Origin: an uncultured Phycisphaerae bacterium | Lineage (GTDB): Bacteria; Planctomycetota; Phycisphaerae; Sedimentisphaerales; Anaerohalosphaeraceae | Assembly (NCBI GenBank): GCA_937995495.1 | Contig: CALKKA010000084.1 | Span: forward strand, 1 to 6,405 | Reading direction: 5' to 3' | Length of the DNA: 6,405 nt | In this document: positions 1 through 5,702 of the stretch, in pieces | How the letters are laid out: every line of letters begins with the position of its first letter | Position numbering within the stretch: the stretch's first letter is position 1 | Translations under genes and position numbers: made by a program | Notes under the pieces: model-generated | What the model was told of the DNA's origin: nothing | The model's database searches: none | Seen by the model: the letters and a program-made list of their open reading frames with translations, nothing else

Positions 1-468
1 TTCACGCAGTTCCATTTCAACCAGATCAATCAATTCAGGATCATCTACCTGGTCTACCTTGTTCATATAGACAACGATCTTGGGAACGTTTACCTGACGC
101 GCCAGAAGGATGTGCTCACGCGTCTGAGGCATCGGGCCGTCACTGGCGGCGACCACAAGAATCGCCCCATCCATCTGAGCGGCACCGGTGATCATGTTCT
201 TGACATAGTCAGCGTGACCCGGACAGTCCACATGAGCGTAATGACGGTTTTCCGTCTCATACTCAACATGAGCGGTGTTAATCGTAATGCCGCGTTCCTT
301 TTCTTCCGGGGCATTGTCGATCTCGTCAAACGCCTTTGCAGCCATGCCTGACTTCTTTGCCATACGCATCGTGATGGCTGCTGTCAACGTCGTTTTACCA
401 TGGTCAATGTGACCGATGGTCCCAATGTTTACATGCGGTTTCGTTCTTTCGAATACTGCCTTAGCCAT
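1..468 (-). CDS. tuf: Elongation factor Tu, N-terminal 156 residues (3' end beyond window)
   Basis: EF-Tu is the GTPase that carries aminoacyl-tRNA to the ribosomal A site in the cytoplasm. The visible part is most of the G domain. It shows the P-loop GHIDHGKT (residues 19-26), switch I RGITI (59-63), DCPGH (81-85, with the catalytic His85) and NKVD (136-139). All guanine-nucleotide motifs are intact; Ile21 and Val138 differ from the E. coli GHVDHGKT and NKCD and are variants I associate with planctomycete EF-Tu. The ATG at 468 is supported by a strong Shine-Dalgarno GGAGG at 483-479, ten bases upstream, and by the usual MAK-x-x-F-x-R-x-K-P-H start. The reading frame is open to the left edge, so roughly 60% of the protein (remaining G domain and domains 2 and 3) lies outside. 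It follows tRNA-Thr and is probably co-transcribed with it from the promoter at 874-846. Identification is essentially certain. Confidence 0.98.
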   Translation of the reverse strand, partial: MAKAVFERTKPHVNIGTIGHIDHGKTTLTAAITMRMAKKSGMAAKAFDEIDNAPEEKERGITINTAHVEYETENRHYAHVDCPGHADYVKNMITGAAQMDGAILVVAASDGPMPQTREHILLARQVNVPKIVVYMNKVDQVDDPELIDLVEMELRE

Positions 469-483
469 TTGTCAATAACCTCC

Positions 484-652
484 AGATATTCTCGTTAGTT
501 TGCGAAAAGTTAATTTTCTCTATTTATTTTTAAATACGATTTCACGCTATATAAATAACTCGGCCAACTGCGGTTATAGCGATCCGGTGAACTGCAAACC
601 ACGCTATTACTACCGCTTTCAGGCGGTTGTGTCGGCCCTGCTTATACACTTT
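484..652 (-). other. Leader between tRNA-Thr and tuf, with small hairpins
   Basis: This 169-base spacer holds no open frame of note and no second tRNA that I can fold. Two small inverted repeats are visible. ACCGC (612-616) pairs with GCGGT (623-627) around a six-base loop. ATAGCG (576-581) pairs with CGCTAT (602-607) around a 20-base loop. Below them the leader is A/T-rich (about 485-560) down to the tuf Shine-Dalgarno. No convincing sigma70-type promoter was found here, so tuf probably depends on read-through from tRNA-Thr, and the spacer would then be where the tRNA 3' end is cut from the tuf message. The role of the hairpins is inferred only. Confidence 0.35.
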
Positions 653-725
<73 letters not shown>

Positions 726-734
726 AAATTTATT

Positions 735-764
735 AAAAAAACCGCGGTATCAGTCCTGATAACC
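735..764 (-). other. Hairpin followed by a U7 run, just upstream of tRNA-Thr
   Basis: On the minus strand GGTTATCA (764-757), loop GGAC, then TGATACC (752-746) form a stem with one bulged T. It is followed by GCGG and seven T (741-735), ending nine bases before the tRNA 5' end. It resembles an intrinsic terminator or attenuator but has four bases between stem and U-run and an A/T-rich stem, so termination is uncertain. If transcription starts at the promoter at 874-846, this element sits in the leader. It could instead be part of the tRNA 5' processing region. Confidence 0.3.
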
Positions 765-845
765 CATATCCAGCCAAATCTCACATTACCCGTCAGCATA
801 AATAAGGGTAGAGAATCCCTGTCTTACCGCAAAGGCAAAGGGGAG

Positions 846-874
846 AGTATATAAATCTAAACCCGGAAGTGCAA
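846..874 (-). promoter_or_regulatory. Sigma70-type promoter for tRNA-Thr/tuf
   Basis: TTGCAC (874-869) and TATACT (851-846) are separated by exactly 17 bases. The -10 box matches TATAAT at five of six positions and the -35 box matches TTGACA at three. A/T-rich sequence with T-runs lies just upstream of the -35 box, compatible with an UP element. Transcription would begin near 839, leaving a leader of about 113 bases before the tRNA. It lies between the end of the HEAT gene and tRNA-Thr, where a promoter for a translation operon is expected. The transcription start is inferred from spacing. Confidence 0.6.
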
Positions 875-916
875 AGAGAAAAAATGAGATTTTCTAGAAA
901 AAACAAAATTTTTTCA

Positions 917-941
917 CAAAACCATCGAATTGCTTATTCGA
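917..941 (-). terminator. Candidate weak terminator after the HEAT-repeat gene
   Basis: TCGAAT (minus strand 941-936) pairs perfectly with ATTCGA (930-925) around a five-base loop that overlaps the stop codon of the HEAT gene, followed by TGGTTTTG. The stem is only six base pairs and A/T-rich and the U-run is short, so it is a poor match to a classical Rho-independent terminator. Further on, about 908-890, is a second all-A/T inverted repeat (GAAAAAA / TTTTTTC). Position at the end of the operon, just before the next promoter, is the best argument for it. Confidence 0.3.
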
Positions 942-3177
942 CAGAACCCCCAACAGAAATAGTTTGCTCCTGAGACACAGAAGGCCCAAACTGCCTGTCC
1001 AGATCACTCACAAAAGCGGACCAATCAGGTCTTCCCTCTTGGGGAATTGACAGTATCCTCTCCAAGAAGACCTCAGAAGCGTCACCAATCGCTTTTTCTT
1101 CAAAATAGACGGTTATTGCTTGGGGTACAGGCGAACCTTGCTTTATATCGGACTCAGAAAGACAGTTTTCAACATATTCAGCGGCATTTTCAACCGCTCC
1201 ACCATATAAATAGATAATAAATGCCTCAAAGTCCGTTCGGTCGGAATAAAGATTTTCAGATATCGAATAACCGATGCCGGACAGGTACGCCGCCCCCTGC
1301 TCCCACACCTTGCGTTCTGAAAGCCAGGCGATTGTCTGTTCACGAACTCGCTTCAGCATGTCCTGATCATTTTCACCCGCCGCCTTTTGTTCGGCAACAT
1401 CGAGGATTTCGCGGACATACTCGCCTTTTGTGGCACTAATGTTCTCTAATTCAGGCAACCAATCCAGCAAAAAGCCCACTTCTTGCCTCTGGCAAATGCT
1501 TTTGATCGCCAACCAAGCACGCTCACTGTGCCCGTTACCATCAAGAAGAACCAGAAGCCATTCCAAATCTTTCTCATCCCCAGTTTGACCTGCAACATCG
1601 ATTACAACCTGCTGCACCGCAAGACTTTGGTCCTGCATAAGATTCTTTTGCTTGAATATCTGAAGTGCCTCAACGCTATCCACATAGGAAATGCCCTGAA
1701 CCGCCGCTAAGCGTAAAGCAGGGTCATCTTCAACGTCCACCGCATCCAGAAACAGCGGCTCGAATAAGGCACGCGCAGGTTCCTTTGCCCCGCCCTGACC
1801 GCAGAGATGAGCCAAAATCGCCAGTAATTTGGCTCGAACGCCCTCATCCTGATAAAGTGATTTTCTGTATCTTTCATCAAGAAGCCCGAGATAGGATTGC
1901 ATGGAATCTTTGGTTAAGTTATTCAATTCCAATATCTTACGAAGCACTTCGGCACCTTTTATGCATTCATCTTCAGATTCCGACTGAAGATATCCCGAAG
2001 CGATCTCAAGGGTCTGAAGCTTTATATCCTTAGGCAATTCGACATCCGAGCCCGGGGAAAAAGCAAAGAAGCACGCCTCGCCCAAGGCCTCCAGCATCGC
2101 CAGTCTTACCTCAGCATCTTCTTCTATTTGGAGTCGCTCTAGCAAAGCAGCGGCGGGATTGATTGCACTCATATTCATCAATGCCTTTGCGGCTTGAAGC
2201 CGAACATCGCGGGAGCCGTCTGAAAGTAGAGAGAGTAATTTTTCACGCAGCACCTCATCAACAACGGGATATTTCGATGCCTTATCCAAAGCCCAAATTC
2301 GAACCGGGTCCAGATCGGATTCGATCATATCCAGGATTGTTTCTTTTCGACTTGTCTCATCTAACAATTCATACTGTTTATCCAAAGCGGAAAGATAAAG
2401 TTTTTGCCATCGGTCGCGTTCGGCCTGTACCTCCCGTAACTTCATTTCTTGACGAAGCAGTCGTTCTCTCCTGATGTCGTCCGGACTCTTAAGCTGAAGA
2501 TCGTCTAAAATCCCCGTCCAGACCTCTCGGTTAGCACCCACCGGAATCCCGAATGCCTCCTGTAGCGCCGTTTCAGCCGCTTTTGCAACCTCTGTATCCG
2601 GATCGTCCAGCAATGTGATCAGACGCCGCAATGCAGTGGGTTCCGTCCGCAAACGCAAAGCATAGATCGCATTCATCCGAACACGGGAACCACGTTCTTC
2701 GTTTTGGAGAATTTGATCAAGAGGAGCCGCGACATCCGCGTAGTCATATAGCAGCATCGCTTCAGCCGCCAGTTCGGCCTCCTCAGCCGATTCGCTTTGA
2801 AGGATTGCCAGCAGGGGCTCCTGGAAAACCTCAAGAGAATCTATCGTTTGACTTAAGCCGCGGCTTTTAATAAGCGCCTGGCATACCGCCTTTCGCGCTT
2901 GCGGATTTTCTTCTGATCTCAGAGCTGAAAGCAACGCGCCTCGGCCCTGCTCGTCATTCTGCACCAACAAAACCACGGCCGCATCAACACGAATGTCCTC
3001 CGTGCTGCCCTGCTGCAATGCATCACGATAAATTCGAAACTCACGAGCGGATGTTTCCGTTACTATGGATTTTTCGGTAACGGTAACTGGACGCACACCT
3101 TCTTGGCTGCACGCAACTTGAGGTAAAATAATAAGATAGAAAAGAAATGTACAAACTCGCATGGCGCCTGATTTCAC
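934..3177 (-). CDS. Secreted HEAT-repeat protein with internal coiled coil, possibly a lipoprotein
   Basis: This 747-residue protein is of unknown function. Residues 1-23 look like an export signal: Lys2 and Arg7, a hydrophobic stretch (TFLFYLIILP), then QVAC. The Cys could be lipidated, but Gln at -3 is unlike a classical lipobox, so ordinary secretion is also possible. From about residue 50 the chain is nearly all helical HEAT/Armadillo-like repeats, with typical second-helix cores at about 91-102, 163-174, 194-205, 322-333, 354-365 and 485-496. A charged Arg/Glu-rich segment at about 235-268 (RRERLLRQEMKLREVQAERD) looks like a coiled coil splitting the array. No catalytic motif is seen. 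Such repeats are usually protein-binding scaffolds. The GTG at 3177 is chosen because GGAG lies five bases upstream; a TTG at 3198 and an ATG at 3162 are alternatives, the ATG keeping a plausible signal peptide but lacking a good ribosome site. It is 185 bases downstream of exbD on the same strand. The gene is real; its role is unknown. Confidence 0.9.
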   Translation of the reverse strand: MKSGAMRVCTFLFYLIILPQVACSQEGVRPVTVTEKSIVTETSAREFRIYRDALQQGSTEDIRVDAAVVLLVQNDEQGRGALLSALRSEENPQARKAVCQALIKSRGLSQTIDSLEVFQEPLLAILQSESAEEAELAAEAMLLYDYADVAAPLDQILQNEERGSRVRMNAIYALRLRTEPTALRRLITLLDDPDTEVAKAAETALQEAFGIPVGANREVWTGILDDLQLKSPDDIRRERLLRQEMKLREVQAERDRWQKLYLSALDKQYELLDETSRKETILDMIESDLDPVRIWALDKASKYPVVDEVLREKLLSLLSDGSRDVRLQAAKALMNMSAINPAAALLERLQIEEDAEVRLAMLEALGEACFFAFSPGSDVELPKDIKLQTLEIASGYLQSESEDECIKGAEVLRKILELNNLTKDSMQSYLGLLDERYRKSLYQDEGVRAKLLAILAHLCGQGGAKEPARALFEPLFLDAVDVEDDPALRLAAVQGISYVDSVEALQIFKQKNLMQDQSLAVQQVVIDVAGQTGDEKDLEWLLVLLDGNGHSERAWLAIKSICQRQEVGFLLDWLPELENISATKGEYVREILDVAEQKAAGENDQDMLKRVREQTIAWLSERKVWEQGAAYLSGIGYSISENLYSDRTDFEAFIIYLYGGAVENAAEYVENCLSESDIKQGSPVPQAITVYFEEKAIGDASEVFLERILSIPQEGRPDWSAFVSDLDRQFGPSVSQEQTISVGGSVE

Positions 3178-3182
3178 AATGA

Positions 3183-3186
3183 CTCC
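3183..3186 (-). promoter_or_regulatory. Shine-Dalgarno deciding the GTG start of the HEAT-repeat gene
   Basis: GGAG lies five bases upstream of GTG (3177-3175). It is 20 bases from the first in-frame ATG (3162), too far to serve it, and lies inside the frame if the TTG at 3198 is used. This favours the GTG start. The choice matters because it sets the length of the signal-peptide n-region. Confidence 0.5.
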
Positions 3187-3187
3187 G

Positions 3188-3203
3188 AATATTTCCAAAT
3201 ATT
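3188..3203. repeat. Perfect 7-bp inverted repeat upstream of the HEAT-repeat gene
   Basis: AATATTT-CC-AAATATT is a perfect inverted repeat with a two-base centre, one base away from the Shine-Dalgarno at 3186-3183. Its place in the 185-base gap between exbD and the HEAT gene would suit a repressor operator. The two-base centre is too small for an RNA loop without opening the innermost pair, so a DNA-binding site is the likelier reading. In A/T-rich DNA a repeat of this size can arise by chance. Confidence 0.35.
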
Positions 3204-3362
3204 AATGTTGCAGTTACCTTTAGTTCGGCATAACTGCGTTTATAGTATCAAAAAATGTGAAACAATTAATTGAGAATAGAGAAATGCTCGCGAAACACCA
3301 CTCCCCAAACCCCATACACTTCAAAAACAATCTCAATATCCTTAACAACGAATCGTCTGTCA

Positions 3363-3818
3363 TCAATCCGATAGCACAGCCCAGTCGAGATTTTCGGCGC
3401 GGCTTTGAGAGATGCCGGACAGGATATACTTGACCTGACCGAACGGAACGGACTGGTCGCATCGCAGGCGGACGGTTTTGTCAGCTTGTTTATGATCCTT
3501 CAGATAATCATTGATCACCGAGGTGATCAGCGATTTCATATCCTTGTTCTGAACAGATGCTAATTTTTCGGAACCGACCACACAGACCGCTCCCTGCTCC
3601 TGGTCAGGCATTACCGTTATCGTCAGGGGGCGATCTTCTTCGGTGTCCTGTGTATGAGCCGTTGCGATCTCACCGGGGACTTTAACCTTGTATTGTTCGG
3701 CAACGATGAACTGGGCAACCAGCATAAAGAAGATGATCAACAAAAACACCACATCGATGATCGGCGTCATATCAAAGGTTTCGGCCTCAAACAGGCGTTT
3801 ATATCTAAATGTTTGCAT
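3363..3818 (-). CDS. ExbD/TolR-family biopolymer transport protein
   Basis: ExbD/TolR subunits sit in the inner membrane with a single helix inside the ExbB/TolQ pore and a periplasmic domain; together they use the proton gradient to drive a TonB/TolA-like protein. The 151-residue product has a short cytoplasmic N-terminus, then the family signature DMTPIIDVVFLLIIFFML with the proton-carrying Asp at residue 22, a single membrane helix (about 20-40) and a periplasmic C-terminal domain of about 110 residues, a normal length for the family. It carries two periplasmic cysteines (about 79 and 120). ATG at 3818 is preferred because GGAT lies six bases upstream; a GTG one codon earlier is too close to it. 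It starts 19 bases after the exbB stop, so the two are surely co-transcribed and their products partners. ExbD cannot be told from TolR by sequence here, so no symbol is given. Confidence 0.95.
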   Translation of the reverse strand: MQTFRYKRLFEAETFDMTPIIDVVFLLIIFFMLVAQFIVAEQYKVKVPGEIATAHTQDTEEDRPLTITVMPDQEQGAVCVVGSEKLASVQNKDMKSLITSVINDYLKDHKQADKTVRLRCDQSVPFGQVKYILSGISQSRAENLDWAVLSD

Positions 3819-3837
3819 CACTTATCCATTTGTCGGG

Positions 3838-4614
3838 TCAACCCGAAGACGGTGATTCATCAGTTTGTGGGCACTTCTGAGTCGATCCAGCGCTTGGGGG
3901 CTCGATAATGCGTCCCAGCAGAGAGTCGGTTTCAATCGCTGCTTCGCTGATGAACGCCTCAATCCGCGTCTGGAACATGCCGTAGAAAAATAACGCCGGA
4001 ATGCCCACCAGCAGGCCCCAGAATGTCGTGACCAGAGCAACAGAGATCGCCTCGGCCAGCAGCTCGTACCGCGGGCCTTCAGTTCCCTGGCCTAACAGAT
4101 TAAACGCCTGAATCATCCCGAACACCGTACCGAACAGCCCCACCATTGGAGCCACAGAGCCGATGATCTGACACCACTGCGTTTTTCGCATGAGTTGCAA
4201 CCCCCGCTCCTGCAATGCTTCGGCGGCGTACTGCCGTGCAGACTCCACCGAACCGCCAAACTGGCGTCGCTGGTCAATCGAACGCAAAACGGCTCGGCTG
4301 ATCAAATCCGTCTGGCCCCCAAGACGAGCAAACAGCGAGTTGACACCCTGCCGCATTGCAACGGTGGCGATCTCACTGCTCAGACCCGGCGGCAACAGAC
4401 GGCTCCGGCGGATAGTAACCAGCAGATCAACCGCCAAGTAAACCGTGACAACCGACATCGGCAGCAGAACAAACCACACGATCGGTCCGCCGGCAGTAAA
4501 GAACTGATGGTAAAATGTCCCCGCCGCACCAGATCCAGGCCCCTGGGCAAAAGCCGCAGAGGAACAGCCTAAGAAAAAAATTGGCAAGGGATAATAGTTT
4601 TGGGTTTTAGTCAT
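3838..4614 (-). CDS. ExbB/TolQ/MotA-family proton channel protein with N-terminal signal peptide
   Basis: ExbB/TolQ forms the pentameric inner-membrane proton channel around ExbD/TolR. The 258-residue product has a cleavable-looking signal peptide (cut likely after AFA, residue 23), a short Gly-rich periplasmic stretch, membrane helix 1 at about 44-66, a cytoplasmic loop (67-148), helix 2 at about 149-171 with the family motif SVAPMVGLFGTVFGMI, and helix 3 at about 189-212 with ISVALVTTFWGLLVGIPA, including the conserved polar Thr. It ends in a Ser/Pro-rich cytoplasmic tail. The signal peptide is absent from E. coli ExbB and TolQ and marks a variant type. ATG at 4614 gives a clean signal peptide, but no Shine-Dalgarno is visible before it (TCTAGATTCAA), so initiation may not rely on one. 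A promoter lies at 4708-4680. The exbD-like gene follows after 19 bases. The family is certain; the energised partner is inferred to be the upstream VWA protein. Confidence 0.96.
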   Translation of the reverse strand: MTKTQNYYPLPIFFLGCSSAAFAQGPGSGAAGTFYHQFFTAGGPIVWFVLLPMSVVTVYLAVDLLVTIRRSRLLPPGLSSEIATVAMRQGVNSLFARLGGQTDLISRAVLRSIDQRRQFGGSVESARQYAAEALQERGLQLMRKTQWCQIIGSVAPMVGLFGTVFGMIQAFNLLGQGTEGPRYELLAEAISVALVTTFWGLLVGIPALFFYGMFQTRIEAFISEAAIETDSLLGRIIEPPSAGSTQKCPQTDESPSSG

Positions 4615-4679
4615 TTGAATCTAGAGTTTATTACAGTTTTAGAGATAAGAATTTAAGATCCAGTCAATCGGCAGAGTTT

Positions 4680-4708
4680 CTTATAATGCAAAGCATTGTC
4701 AATATCAA
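4680..4708 (-). promoter_or_regulatory. Sigma70-type promoter for the exbB-exbD(-HEAT) operon
   Basis: TTGATA (4708-4703) and TATAAG (4685-4680) are spaced by exactly 17 bases, each matching the sigma70 consensus at five of six positions. Transcription would start near 4673, giving a leader of about 59 bases to the exbB ATG. The spacer contains an inverted repeat AATGC-AAA-GCATT (4685-4697) that touches the -10 box and might be a repressor site. The -35 box begins 25 bases after the stop codon of the VWA gene, so exbB-exbD can be transcribed on its own as well as by read-through. Confidence 0.6.
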
Positions 4709-4732
4709 GCAAATCTAAGCAACACAGGGGTA

Positions 4733-5626
4733 TTAGTTGATATTGATAAAAGCGCCCCCAGTGTTTTGTGCCAAGCGTCTAAGCATCTGGCAGTCTTGAG
4801 GCTGGGCGTCAAAACCGATGGTATGCAGTACTGCATTGGAAGCGTGCGCGTTTCGAAGGCGATTGACCTTCTCGGCAAACAATCGTGAATTCTCTGAATC
4901 CAGATCAAACCCATCCGTCAGAAAATAAACTGCTTCAACCCCTTCGCCTGAGGCATTTTTCAACCTCATCGCTACCTCAAGAGCGTGTTCAGCGTCAGTA
5001 GAGCCGGACGGGCGAACCGATTCGATCAACTCGAGAGCTGTTGACTTGGCCCGTGCGGTCGCCGGGGCAAGTGTGCCACCGTCGCTGGTCAATACCGTTT
5101 GCCCCTCCATGAAAAACACGATAGAAAAAGACTGCCGTGAGTTGAGATCGAGAATCGATTTTTTCAACTGATTTTTGACTTGGTACATTTGCCCATACAT
5201 ACTGCCGGAACAGTCCACCACATAACAAACACGGCGAACCATGCTTTTCTGTCCAAAAAATTCAACTTCGTCCGCTTGCGGATTGGCGATGGGGGTATTG
5301 GTCTGCGGCGAGTCCGCTTCCAAAGATGTATCGACTACGGTCGGTTCAGGGGGCTGAGGACCGGGAATAAGCGGGGGCTGTTCTGGTTCAGATTGAACGA
5401 CCGGTTCGGCAATCGGCTCAATACGAGGCTTGGGCCTGTGAGTCGGTTGGGCAACAACCCGCTCGATCATTTGCAAACTGATCACCGGCTTTGGCAAGAC
5501 CTCTTTCTGGGTTTCCCCAGAGAGTGTAACACCCGTAAAGACTGCCAGTGTCACCGAATGCGCCGCCACTGAAAAAATCAGGGCCCAGTAGCACACCTTA
5601 CCATGTCGAAGATCCATCTTCATCAT
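4733..5626 (-). CDS. TonB-like membrane-anchored protein with a C-terminal VWA domain
   Basis: This 297-residue product begins with a short basic cytoplasmic tail, a single membrane helix at about 11-34 and no obvious cleavage site. A Pro/Glu-rich linker follows (about 45-115, with THRPKPRIEP, EPEQPPLIPGPQPPEP), the layout of TonB and TolA. In place of their C-terminal domain is a VWA domain (about 128-297) with a full metal-ion-dependent adhesion site: DCSGS (Asp138, Ser140, Ser142), Thr210 in GSTD and Asp238 in LTDG. VWA domains bind protein partners through a metal. Three cysteines (134, 139, 279) lie in the domain, one inside the DxSxS motif; a disulfide is possible. The motif FFGQ before the domain is reminiscent of planctomycete VWA proteins. 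ATG at 5626 is chosen; TTG at 5629 and ATGs at 5623 and 5617 are close, and only a weak AGG lies upstream. The exbB-exbD pair lies about 120 bases downstream, which suggests, but does not prove, that it is the part they energise. Confidence 0.9.
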   Translation of the reverse strand: MMKMDLRHGKVCYWALIFSVAAHSVTLAVFTGVTLSGETQKEVLPKPVISLQMIERVVAQPTHRPKPRIEPIAEPVVQSEPEQPPLIPGPQPPEPTVVDTSLEADSPQTNTPIANPQADEVEFFGQKSMVRRVCYVVDCSGSMYGQMYQVKNQLKKSILDLNSRQSFSIVFFMEGQTVLTSDGGTLAPATARAKSTALELIESVRPSGSTDAEHALEVAMRLKNASGEGVEAVYFLTDGFDLDSENSRLFAEKVNRLRNAHASNAVLHTIGFDAQPQDCQMLRRLAQNTGGAFININ

Positions 5627-5702
5627 CAAGTCTAATGCCTGCTCGCCAAATCCGTATCGGCAAGTCCCAATTCTTTTAATGCAGGCTTATATCGCCCGCT
5701 TA

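Noticed and set aside
112..351. Plus-strand open frame of 79 codons
   Set aside because: It lies entirely antisense within tuf, whose protein motifs are unmistakable, and its translation shows no domain-like features.
484..652. A second tRNA or riboswitch in the tRNA-Thr to tuf spacer
   Set aside because: I could not fold an acceptor stem plus T arm anywhere in it, and no known riboswitch core was recognised; only two short hairpins remain.
1665..2033. Plus-strand open frame of 122 codons
   Set aside because: It is antisense to the HEAT-repeat gene; the His/Pro/Arg-rich product is typical of an antisense shadow frame.
3239..3265. Promoter-like TTGTTT ... TATAAA on the minus strand upstream of the HEAT gene
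   Set aside because: The spacer is only 15 bases and the -35 box is a weak match in A/T-rich DNA, so a promoter cannot be claimed. A promoter somewhere in this 185-base gap remains possible.
3220..3462. Minus-strand open frame of 80 codons overlapping the exbD 3' end
   Set aside because: It is out of frame with exbD, overlaps its conserved C-terminal region by about 100 bases, and encodes nothing recognisable.
4195..4572. Plus-strand open frame of 125 codons
   Set aside because: It is antisense to the exbB-type gene, whose membrane helices and motifs are clear; the translation is a Gln/Arg-rich shadow.
4698..4703. Perfect TTGACA on the minus strand near the exbB promoter
   Set aside because: The only -10-like box (4685-4680) would be 11-12 bases away, too close. 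The overlapping TTGATA at 4708-4703 has the correct 17-base spacing and was chosen instead.
5180..5572. Plus-strand open frame of 130 codons
   Set aside because: It is antisense to the linker and first part of the VWA domain; no ribosome site or domain supports it.
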